A stretch of DNA of 16,824 nucleotides, taken from NCBI GenBank assembly GCA_023430045.1, contig JAEZCF010000012.1, forward strand, positions 1 to 16,824, written 5' to 3'. Origin of the DNA: Pseudomonadota bacterium. GTDB lineage: Bacteria > Pseudomonadota > Gammaproteobacteria > Xanthomonadales > Xanthomonadaceae. The notes beneath the pieces are model-generated. The model was not told the origin of the DNA, ran no database searches, and saw only the letters and a program-made list of their open reading frames with translations. The translations under genes were made by a program, and so were the position numbers. The stretch's first letter is position 1, and the number at the start of each line of letters is the position of its first letter. Shown here piece after piece: positions 7,544 through 13,985 of the stretch.

Positions 7544-7680
7544 TTGACAACAGTCCATAGCCTTAAGCTATCGATCATCCAAAATCGATCATCAATTTAA
7601 TCAATCAAATCGAGAATGGTTGTTGATTGCGAACTGAGAATCGTTATCATTTGACTCGTCCCTCGCATCGAGTCCAGACG
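7544..7680 (+). promoter_or_regulatory. hemP control region with Fur-box-like site
   Basis: After TTGACA at 7544-7549 the DNA turns sharply AT-rich. A Fur-box-like sequence at 7630-7648 (ending GAGAATCGTTATC) matches the 19-bp consensus GATAATGATAATCATTATC at 13 positions by my alignment. It overlaps a possible -10 TATCAT (7644-7649) with TTGTTG (7620-7625) 18 nt upstream, the usual place for iron-Fur repression. ATCGATCATC occurs twice (7570-7579 and 7584-7593), a tandem repeat with a 14-bp step that may bind a further regulator. The Fur site and hemP support each other; the role of the tandem repeat is unknown. Confidence 0.7.
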
Positions 7681-7875
7681 ATGAACGCTCAAGCTGTGCT
7701 GCTGCGCCCCGAAACCCTGACCCTCCGCGACCGCCCGGTACGTGCCGTGCCTGCCGAGGAAGTGATCGACAGCGAAGCCTTGTTGAAAGGGCGTCGCGAG
7801 ATCCTCATCCAGCATGGCGACCGGTTCTACCGGCTGCGCCACACCAGCAACGACAAGCTGATCCTGACCAAGTAA
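7681..7875 (+). CDS. hemP: Hemin uptake protein HemP
   Basis: A 64-residue protein of the HemP/HmuP family, found at the head of heme uptake operons. The core fits the family: SEALLKGRREILIQHGDRFYRL (31-52) and then KLILTK at the very C terminus (59-64). In some proteobacteria (HmuP of rhizobia and Burkholderia) this protein is needed to activate the heme receptor promoter; the mechanism here is inferred. ATG 7681 is the likely start because upstream in-frame codons fall inside the Fur site; the Shine-Dalgarno is weak. It directly follows the Fur-box-like sequence and precedes a receptor gene, here broken, so it is probably the first gene of an iron-repressed operon. Confidence 0.93.
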   Translation: MNAQAVLLRPETLTLRDRPVRAVPAEEVIDSEALLKGRREILIQHGDRFYRLRHTSNDKLILTK

Positions 7876-8042
7876 CGCTGTCACGGGCCGGCCGCCTCCC
7901 TCTCTCCCCGACGCCTGCCGCGCACTCGTGCGACGGCATCGATACCGGCGGCCGTCCCACCTGTCTCTCTCCCCCTCGGCACTCCGTCCATGGCCATGGC
8001 GATGGCGGTAGCCGGGGGTCTTTCCCTGCACGCCCGCTCCTG
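7876..8042 (+). other. Spacer between hemP and the receptor remnant
   Basis: This 167-nt spacer has no coding signal. It contains an imperfect hairpin at 7916-7938 (TGCCGCGCAC / GTGCGaCGGCA) and two pyrimidine-rich CTCTCTCCCC stretches near 7901 and 7964. It probably belongs to the same transcript as hemP and may modulate read-through into the receptor region. Confidence 0.3.
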
Positions 8043-8546
8043 ATGCCCGCCATGAACCGCCCGAGTATCCTCTGCGCTGCCCTGTGGCCCGAGCTGCCGT
8101 TGCCTGCCGCTGCCGATGCTGGCGCGGCCCCTGATGTCGCCCACGAATTCGACCGGGTGCAGGTCACTGCCACGCGCACTGAACGCACCGAACGCGCCGT
8201 GAGCGCTGCCGCCGCGACCGTCGACGTGATCGACCGCGAACGCCTGGACAACGAACTGGTGCACGACCTGCGGGACCTGCTGCGCTATGTGCCTGGGCTG
8301 TCGGCCACGCGCAGCGCCACCCGTTTCGGCATTGGCGGCATCCGAATCCGTGGCCTCGACGGCAACCGCGTGCGCATCCAGACCGCACCAGGTACGAAAT
8401 CCAACGTCGGCGTGTTCAACCTCGCCGACAGGCGCCATGTCGAATGGTCGGCCATCACCGGAACGCTGGGTTCGACCAGCACCGTGGTGGACCGTTTCTC
8501 CAACCCTGGCCGCACTGTGTCGGCCAGCCTGGCCGTGTCCTGGTGA
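8043..8546 (+). pseudogene. TonB-dependent heme/hemoglobin receptor remnant with internal deletion
   Basis: An intact receptor of this type would be an outer-membrane beta-barrel of roughly 700 or more residues. Here 167 in-frame residues join its two ends. Residues 36-114 are the start of the plug, with a TonB-box-like FDRVQVTATR (36-45), DLRDLLRYVPGLSATR (75-90) and IRIRGLDGNRVRIQT (100-114). From residue 115 on the sequence jumps to the last strands of the barrel: NVGVFNLADRRHVEW (121-135), VVDRFSNPGRTVSASLAVSW at the C terminus, ending in an aromatic residue as outer-membrane proteins do. The junction lies near 8382-8395. The rest of the plug and nearly all barrel strands are missing, so it cannot transport. 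The signal peptide is also poor (Pro-Glu in its hydrophobic core). Starts at 8043 or 8052 are both possible. Confidence 0.85.
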
Positions 8547-8550
8547 ACCC

Positions 8551-9165
8551 ATGAGCCGAGCGCTGTCCGCTACCCGTCGTTGCGTCCCGTCCCCGATCCC
8601 GTTGTCGGCGTCGATGGCTTGGCCCGCGCCGTCGCAGCTGGCGGCGCTGGGAACAGTGCTGTGCCTGTACCGGGCCGATGGCAGCGAGCTTGCCGGCTGG
8701 CAGCAGGCCGTAGCGGCACATGCCTGCCAGGGCGTGGACAGCGAAGGCGTGCGCGAAAGCGTGTGTTTCACCGATGCCCGAGGGCGGTGCTGCTGGCGGT
8801 TGTACCTGCTGCCGGACAGCGACTTCCTCGCCTGGGACCGGCTGGCAGCACGGCTGCCGGCGCGCGCGCAGGGTGACGACGACGGCAGCGTCGGCGAACG
8901 CTTGTGGCGACGCCTGGCCGGCCATCTGGGTGGTCAGCGCTGGCGCATGTGCGCGTTGCGGCTGCATGCGGTGGAAGGGGGGCAGGCGCTCGCCGCGAGC
9001 CTGGCACCGCTGTCGGCGCTGGGAGAAGCGACCGCACGCCGCATCGCCCGCCTGGAAGGCGCCGAAGGCAGCCTGCCGGTGGATGACTGCTGCTGCGCCG
9101 AAGCCGCGCGTCGTGCCACGTCCGCACCGCGGCACGACGATGGCCTGCCGTTGATCCGCCTCTGA
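8551..9165 (+). CDS. Uncharacterised cysteine-rich protein of the hemP locus
   Basis: I do not recognise this 204-residue protein with certainty. It starts 4 nt after the receptor remnant's stop, suggesting translational coupling in the original operon; the in-frame extension upstream only overlaps the receptor. It has no clear signal peptide or membrane span, so it is probably cytoplasmic. QLAALGTVLCLYRADG (29-44) and RCCWRLYLLPDSDFLAWDRL (79-98) look like folded alpha/beta elements, and the tail carries three adjacent cysteines (180-182) followed by a His-Asp-Asp segment. I count ten cysteines in all. Its place between a heme-type receptor and DUF6607 suggests a role in heme handling, but this is context only. 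A distant relation to HemS/HutX-type heme proteins is possible and unproven. Confidence 0.7.
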   Translation: MSRALSATRRCVPSPIPLSASMAWPAPSQLAALGTVLCLYRADGSELAGWQQAVAAHACQGVDSEGVRESVCFTDARGRCCWRLYLLPDSDFLAWDRLAARLPARAQGDDDGSVGERLWRRLAGHLGGQRWRMCALRLHAVEGGQALAASLAPLSALGEATARRIARLEGAEGSLPVDDCCCAEAARRATSAPRHDDGLPLIRL

Positions 9166-9182
9166 TCTTCGAAGGATCGAAC

Positions 9183-9200
9183 CGCGCCAGGGATGGCGCG
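9183..9200. other. Small hairpin before the DUF6607-like gene
   Basis: CGCGCC, loop AGGGAT, GGCGCG forms a 6-bp GC stem in the 70-nt gap between the cysteine-rich gene and the DUF6607-like gene. There is no T-tract. It may stabilise or partly separate the two reading units of one transcript, or be a REP-like unit. Confidence 0.4.
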
Positions 9201-9235
9201 CCCTTGAAGCAGACTTACATTCAGAAGGAACCTCG

Positions 9236-10171
9236 ATGAAAGCCGCTTCCGCCAGCCTGCTGCTGATCCTCTGCACCGGGGCCGCCAGCGCGCAATCCGC
9301 CGATCCGCGGCGTGATCACGACAGCATCCTTGCGATGCAGGGCGAATACACGGTTGATTTCGCGTTCGATGAAACCGTGCTGCTGAAGCCGGGGTACGAA
9401 CGCGCGCCGGCCATGCGCAGCGGCGGCAACGAAGTGGTGATGGTGGTGGAGGACTCGCCCACCCGGATCGTGTTGCAGCACCTGCTTGTGAGCGATGACG
9501 GCCACGTCACCAAGCACTGGCGCCAGGACTGGGTGTACGAGGCACCCACCCGTTTCGAGTTCAGCGCCGACCAGACCTGGCAGGTGCGTTCCATCCCGGC
9601 GTCGGTCAACCAGGGCGCCTGGACGCAGTGCGTGTATGAAGTGAGCGACGCGCCGCGATACTGCGGCACGGGCAGGTGGAGCTACCACAACACGGTGCCC
9701 ACCTGGACCAGCGACCTGAGCTGGCGCCCGCTGCCGCGCCGCGAATACACCCGGCGCAACGACTACAACGCGCTGGCGGTGGTCAACGTGCACACGCTCA
9801 CGCCCAACGGTTGGACGCACGAACAGTTCAACACCAAGGTGCAGCGCAATGCCGATGGCAGCCAGGTGGAGATAGCGCGCGAATTCGGTTTCAACGATTA
9901 CATCAGGACCACCGAGGTCGATTTCGCGCCGGCGCATGCGTACTGGAAAGCAACCGCAGGCTACTGGGCCAAGGTGCGCCAGCGCTGGGATGGCTTCCTG
10001 GGCCAGGCCCCGGGCGTGCACCTGAAGACCCGCCTGGATGGCATGGCGATGATCATGCCGCTGTTCACACATGCACAGGACATCCAGGACGGGAAGAAGG
10101 TCAAGGATTCCGCGATCGATGCGGTGTTCAAGCAGTGGGTGGAGAAGGCGCCGGTGGAAACCGCGCGCTGA
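9236..10171 (+). CDS. Secreted DUF6607-like protein of the heme locus
   Basis: A 311-residue exported protein resembling the DUF6607 family, whose members are often encoded near TonB-dependent heme receptors; the function is unknown. A typical signal peptide covers residues 1-19 (hydrophobic LLLILC then ASA before Gln20), predicting a periplasmic protein. The mature part begins DHDSILAMQGEYTVDFAFDETVLL (family-like start) and is rich in Trp and Tyr, with paired patterns such as WRQDWVYE (105-112), WSYHN and YWAKVRQRWDGFLG in the second half, suggesting a beta-rich fold that could bind a hydrophobic ligand such as heme (inference). AAGGA lies 6 nt before the ATG. It is the last gene of the hemP cluster; two hairpins follow its stop. 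The frame is intact although the receptor is deleted. Confidence 0.75.
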   Translation: MKAASASLLLILCTGAASAQSADPRRDHDSILAMQGEYTVDFAFDETVLLKPGYERAPAMRSGGNEVVMVVEDSPTRIVLQHLLVSDDGHVTKHWRQDWVYEAPTRFEFSADQTWQVRSIPASVNQGAWTQCVYEVSDAPRYCGTGRWSYHNTVPTWTSDLSWRPLPRREYTRRNDYNALAVVNVHTLTPNGWTHEQFNTKVQRNADGSQVEIAREFGFNDYIRTTEVDFAPAHAYWKATAGYWAKVRQRWDGFLGQAPGVHLKTRLDGMAMIMPLFTHAQDIQDGKKVKDSAIDAVFKQWVEKAPVETAR

Positions 10172-10182
10172 TTGCCGGCGGG

Positions 10183-10232
10183 GCCGGGCTCTGCCCGGCT
10201 CCGGGACGCCTGTGACGACCAACGGTCGTCAC
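10183..10232. repeat. Tandem hairpins, SMAG-like, between convergent genes
   Basis: Two inverted repeats lie in the 79-nt gap between the convergent DUF6607-like and DUF486 genes. The first is GCCGGGCTCTGCCCGGC (10183-10199), nearly the same core as the SMAG element at 7517 but without GTAG. The second is GTGACGACC-AAC-GGTCGTCAC (10212-10232), a perfect 9-bp stem with a 3-nt gap. Neither has a T-tract. Their position suggests they limit read-through in both directions. Confidence 0.65.
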
Positions 10233-10250
10233 CCACCAGGGTGCGCGGGT

Positions 10251-10589
10251 TCACTCCTTGAACATCAGGAACGCAGCGACCACGATCAGCGCGAAGGCGG
10301 CCCAGTGGTTCCACTTCAGCGGCTGGTCCAGATAGAACGCGGAGAACACCGCGAACACCAGCAGCGTGATCACTTCCTGCATGCCCTTGAGCTGCGGCGC
10401 GGAATAGACCGCGCTGCCCATGCGGTTGCCCGGCACCTGCAGGCAGTATTCGAAGAACGCGATACCCCAGCTGATGAGGATGACCGTCATCAGCGGAGCG
10501 CTCTTGAACTTCAGGTGTCCGTACCACGCGAAGGTCATGAAGATGTTGCTGGCGACCAGCAACAACACGGGATAAATGTACTGGGCCAT
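10251..10589 (-). CDS. DUF486 / DMT-family small membrane protein
   Basis: A 112-residue inner-membrane protein of the DUF486 family, placed in the drug/metabolite transporter superfamily. The start matches the family well: LLLVASNIFMTFAWYGHLKFKS with the conserved SNIFMTFAWYGHLK segment near residues 13-26. Four hydrophobic segments, ending in WAAFALIVVAAFLMFKE, suggest a four-helix protein that would act as a dimer, as small multidrug resistance proteins do. Substrate is unknown. The start is either ATG 10589 or GTG 10598 three codons earlier; neither has a Shine-Dalgarno. It lies 136 nt downstream of ybbP on the same strand, separated by a strong hairpin, so it is probably transcribed separately. 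Confidence 0.85.
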   Translation of the reverse strand: MAQYIYPVLLLVASNIFMTFAWYGHLKFKSAPLMTVILISWGIAFFEYCLQVPGNRMGSAVYSAPQLKGMQEVITLLVFAVFSAFYLDQPLKWNHWAAFALIVVAAFLMFKE

Positions 10590-10697
10590 GTCGAACACGC
10601 CGGGAGGGTCGGCGGATTATGCGCTCGACCCCGCCTTGCCATCGTCAACGCATTGTCCGCCGCGTCGACGAACACATCCCGGGCGGCATCCTCGAAG

Positions 10698-10721
10698 CCT
10701 GCCGGCGTACATGCCGGCAGG
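10698..10721. terminator. Hairpin closing the ybbA-ybbP operon
   Basis: CCTGCCGGC and GCCGGCAGG form a perfect 9-bp stem around the loop GTACAT, starting 4 nt after the ybbP stop. No run of T follows on either strand, so it is not a classic intrinsic terminator. It more likely protects the 3' end of the transcript or acts with Rho. The remaining gap up to the DUF486 start has no coding signal. Confidence 0.5.
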
Positions 10722-10725
10722 TGCC

Positions 10726-13248
10726 TCACGCCTCACGCAGGGCCAACGCGGGCGGCGTATGCAGGATGCGGCGCGTGCCCCACCAGCCGGCGAGCACGCT
10801 CAGCGCCACGCCTGCCAGCCCGCCGACGAGCAGGCCTGGCCACGGCGGTGTCAGCGCCAGTTCGAACACCTGCTGCGATACCACCACACCGATGAGTGCG
10901 GCAGCGGCCGTGGCAAGGATCGCCGCCAGCAGCCCCAGCGCTCCGAACTCCACCAGCACCGCGCCGCGCAGCTGCCGCCGCGTGGCGCCCAGGGTGCGCA
11001 GCACCGCGCTGTCGTAGCGACGCTCGCCGGCCGTGGACTGCAGTGCGGCCAGCAGCACCAGCACGCCGGCCAGCAGGCTGAAGCCCATCACCAGCTGTAT
11101 GGCCTGCGTCACCCGGTCCATCACCTGGCGCACTTCGCTGATCAGCCCGTCGATATCCAGCAGCGACAGGTTGGGCAGGTCGCGTACCAGCTGGCCCAGT
11201 GCGGCCGCCTTCGCCCGTGGCAGGTGGAACGCGGAGATCAGGTTGTGCGGCGCGTCGCCCACCGCATTGGCATTGACCAGCAGGAAGAAGTTCACCCGGA
11301 ACGTGCTCCATTCGGCCTTGCGGATGCTGGTGATGGTGAATTCCCGCTGCTGCTCGCCGACCTGCAGCGTGATGTGGTCGCCCAGTCGCGCGCCGTAGCG
11401 TGTCGCCCAGCCTTCTTCCACCGACGCCTCCGCAGCGGTGCTCTCCGGCGCCCAGAAGCGACCCTGCAGCAGCGTGTTGGCGGGCGGCAGGGTGGTGCGC
11501 CAGCTGAAGTTCAGTGGCCGGTCCTGATCGTCCTGGGCATCGCCGGAGGGCTGTGCCGCATCGTCGCCACCGGCCTGCCCGCGCGCGGCATCTTCGCGAC
11601 GACGCGGCGGCTGCCCGTTCACGGCCAGCAGGCGCCCGGTGGCGAACGGCTCCACGGTGGCATCCGCCGCACCCTGCGCCTGCAGCGCATCCAGCACCGC
11701 CTGGCGCTGGTCCGGCTGGATGTTCATCAGGAAATAATTGGGCGTGTCGGCCGGCAGACGGTCGCGCCATTGCTGCAGCAGGCCCGGGCCGACCACCGCG
11801 AGCAGCAGCAACGCGCACAGCGACAACGACAGGCCGACCAGCTGCATCACTGCCAGCGCGCGACGCCGCGTCAGTGCTGCCAGCCCCAGCCGCCAGTTGC
11901 CATGCAGCCGGTGCTGCAGGCCACGCACCAGCACCAGCAGCACGAAGCCGCCACCTGCCGCCAGCAACGCCAATGCGCCCAGTCCACCGAGCACCCAGAG
12001 GGCAAGTTTCAGATCGCCGGTAACCTGTACGGTCAGTGCCAGGCTCGCCAGCAGTGCGCCGACATAGACCAGCAGCGAAGTCGGCGGCAGGGTGGCGAAA
12101 CTGCGGTTCAGCACACGCATCGGTGGCACATCGCGCAGACGCAGCAACGGTGGCAGGCCGAAGCCGAGCAACAGCAGCAGGCCGATACCCGCGCCGGTCA
12201 GCGCCGGCGTGGCCTGTGGCAGCGGCAGCCGCTGCGGCACCAGTCCACCCAGGACCTGTACCAGCCCTTCCTGCGCGGCCATGCCGACCAGCACACCCAG
12301 CAGGCAGGCGGGCAGGGCAAGCAACAGCAGCTGCAGCGCAAGACCCGCCAGGATGTCGCGCTGGCGTGCGCCGAGGCAGCGCAGTACGGCCACCTGGTCG
12401 ATGCGGCGCAGGGCGAAGCGATTGGCGGCCAGTGCCGTGGCGACCCCGGACAGCAGCACCGCCAGCAGTGCGCTCAGGCCCAGGAAACGCCCGGCCAGCT
12501 GGAAGGATTCGCGCACGCCACGCTGGGTATCGCCGAGCCCGACCAGCCGCATGCCCTGCACGCGTGGCTGCAGCCACTGGCGGAAATCCCGTATCGCGTC
12601 GGGTTCACCGGCGAACATCGTGCGGTAGCTGACCCGGCTGCCCGGACCGAGCAGGCCGGTATCCTCCACGTCGGCACGGTTCACCAGCAGGGTGGGCGAC
12701 AGCGTGAGCAGTTCGCTGGAAGTATCCGGTTCGGCGTCGATGCTGCCGGCGATGCGCAGCGTGCCGGCACCGAATTCCAGATCGTCGCCGATGCGCAGCT
12801 GCAGCGCCTGCAGCAGGCGCGGGTCGGCCCAGGCCTCGCCACGCGCCGGGGCCGCCGCCGCTTCCCGCAGCGTCGCTCCGGCACCCTCGCGCACGCGCAG
12901 CTGGCCGCGCAGCGGGTAACCGCCTTCCACCGCCTTCACCGTGGCCATCTGGCTCTCTTCGCCATGGAACAGCACGCTGCCGAAGGCGGCGATGCGCGTG
13001 CTGCGCAGACCACGCCGCGCCGCTTCATCGGTGAGCTCCGCAGCCGGTTCACTGCGTCCGGTGATGCCCAGGTCGCCGCCGAGCATTTCCGCGGTGCTGT
13101 TGGACAGCGCCAGGTTCACCCGATCCACCAGCGTGCCGACCGCCGTCATCACCGCCACCCCCAGCACCAGGGCGGCGAACACCGTGAGCAGGTCGCCGGC
13201 CAGGGCTTCGCGGCGCAGCGAGCGCAGCGCATGGCGCAGCAGGTTCAT
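10726..13248 (-). CDS. ybbP: FtsX-like ABC transporter permease (YbbP-type)
   Basis: Large 840-residue inner-membrane permease of the MacB/LolC/FtsX type, similar in length and layout to E. coli YbbP. An N-terminal helix (about 20-42) precedes a periplasmic domain (about 43-250). A first FtsX core has helices near 255-277, 298-325 and 352-366 with the cytoplasmic coupling motif VLRCLGARQRDI (288-299). Further helices lie near 391-410, 415-441 and 466-490, followed by a second periplasmic domain (about 495-710). The second FtsX core carries VLRTLGATRRQL (749-760) and closes with helices near 765-790 and 804-823. Residues 547-577 form an Arg/Asp/Gln-rich, probably disordered insert. Its ATG overlaps the ybbA stop by four bases (ATGA, 13245-13248). 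The cargo is unknown; relatives act on lipids, lipoproteins or peptides rather than as classic pumps. Confidence 0.9.
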   Translation of the reverse strand: MNLLRHALRSLRREALAGDLLTVFAALVLGVAVMTAVGTLVDRVNLALSNSTAEMLGGDLGITGRSEPAAELTDEAARRGLRSTRIAAFGSVLFHGEESQMATVKAVEGGYPLRGQLRVREGAGATLREAAAAPARGEAWADPRLLQALQLRIGDDLEFGAGTLRIAGSIDAEPDTSSELLTLSPTLLVNRADVEDTGLLGPGSRVSYRTMFAGEPDAIRDFRQWLQPRVQGMRLVGLGDTQRGVRESFQLAGRFLGLSALLAVLLSGVATALAANRFALRRIDQVAVLRCLGARQRDILAGLALQLLLLALPACLLGVLVGMAAQEGLVQVLGGLVPQRLPLPQATPALTGAGIGLLLLLGFGLPPLLRLRDVPPMRVLNRSFATLPPTSLLVYVGALLASLALTVQVTGDLKLALWVLGGLGALALLAAGGGFVLLVLVRGLQHRLHGNWRLGLAALTRRRALAVMQLVGLSLSLCALLLLAVVGPGLLQQWRDRLPADTPNYFLMNIQPDQRQAVLDALQAQGAADATVEPFATGRLLAVNGQPPRRREDAARGQAGGDDAAQPSGDAQDDQDRPLNFSWRTTLPPANTLLQGRFWAPESTAAEASVEEGWATRYGARLGDHITLQVGEQQREFTITSIRKAEWSTFRVNFFLLVNANAVGDAPHNLISAFHLPRAKAAALGQLVRDLPNLSLLDIDGLISEVRQVMDRVTQAIQLVMGFSLLAGVLVLLAALQSTAGERRYDSAVLRTLGATRRQLRGAVLVEFGALGLLAAILATAAAALIGVVVSQQVFELALTPPWPGLLVGGLAGVALSVLAGWWGTRRILHTPPALALREA

Positions 13249-13985
13249 GCGTCGGCTCCGTGCGGCACCTGCTGCAGGCGGCCGTTGTCGATGCGATGGA
13301 TGTGCTGGCAGCGCTGTGCCAGCCGCAGGTCATGGGTGACCAGCACCAGGGTGGTGGCGCTGTCGGCATTCAACGCGAACAGCAGGTCGCTGACGTGCTG
13401 CCCGGTCGCCTGGTCGAGCGAGCCGGTCGGCTCATCGGCGAACAGGATGCGCGGCCGCGCGACGAAGGCGCGTGCCAGTGCGACGCGTTGCTGCTCACCT
13501 CCGGACAACTGGCGTGGATAATGCCGCGCGCGGTGCGACAGGCCGACGGCGGCCAGTACCTCGTCCACTCGCATACGGTCCTCGCGACCGGCCAGTTCCA
13601 GCGGCAGGGCGACGTTCTCCGCCGCGGTCAGCGCCGGCAGCAGGTGGAAGCTCTGGAACACGAATCCGACTTCGCGTGCGCGCAGCTGCGCACGTGCTTC
13701 TTCATCCAGCGCGTCCAGCCGGCTGCCGGCCAGGGTGATGCTGCCGCGGCTGGGAAGGTCGAGTCCGGCCAGCAGGCCGAGCAGGGTGGTCTTGCCGGAA
13801 CCGGAGGCGCCGACGATGGCCACCGAGGTGCCTTCATGTACCGTCATGCTGACGTTGTCCAGTATGTGGACTTCACCCTCCGGGCCATGCACGGATTTGC
13901 CGACGTTGTCGACGGCGATGGCGACGGGCGCGCTGCGGGGGGACAGGCTGTCGATGAGGAGACTCCAATGCGCGTTACAGGACAA
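13245..13985 (-). CDS. ybbA: ABC transporter ATP-binding protein (YbbA-type)
   Basis: Cytoplasmic ATPase partner of the FtsX-like permease, in the LolD/MacB/FtsE group. Counted from the TTG at 13985, it has Walker A GASGSGKT (59-66), Q-loop Gln112 in FVFQSFHLLP, signature LSGGEQQ (161-167), Walker B ILFADEP (181-187), D-loop SLDQ and switch His219 in VTHD. The start is uncertain. The first strand VAIAVDNVGKSV must be included, which rules out the GTG at 13892; no ATG precedes it until deep inside tesA. TTG 13985 is the only standard codon nearby but lacks a good Shine-Dalgarno and would overlap tesA by 18 nt. An ATC at 13955 has GGAG exactly 7 nt upstream. The pair is divergent from tesA, as in E. 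coli. Confidence 0.92.
   Translation of the reverse strand: MSCNAHWSLLIDSLSPRSAPVAIAVDNVGKSVHGPEGEVHILDNVSMTVHEGTSVAIVGASGSGKTTLLGLLAGLDLPSRGSITLAGSRLDALDEEARAQLRAREVGFVFQSFHLLPALTAAENVALPLELAGREDRMRVDEVLAAVGLSHRARHYPRQLSGGEQQRVALARAFVARPRILFADEPTGSLDQATGQHVSDLLFALNADSATTLVLVTHDLRLAQRCQHIHRIDNGRLQQVPHGADA

Noticed and set aside
8287..8550. Upstream extension of the cysteine-rich protein into the receptor remnant
   Set aside because: The extension is read in a different frame from the clear receptor sequence and has out-of-frame composition; ATG 8551 follows the receptor stop directly.
10576..13521. 981-codon open frame on the plus strand
   Set aside because: It lies opposite ybbP and the end of ybbA, which have full family motifs. 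Its protein is Gln/Arg/His-rich without domains, the usual artefact of antisense frames in GC-rich DNA.
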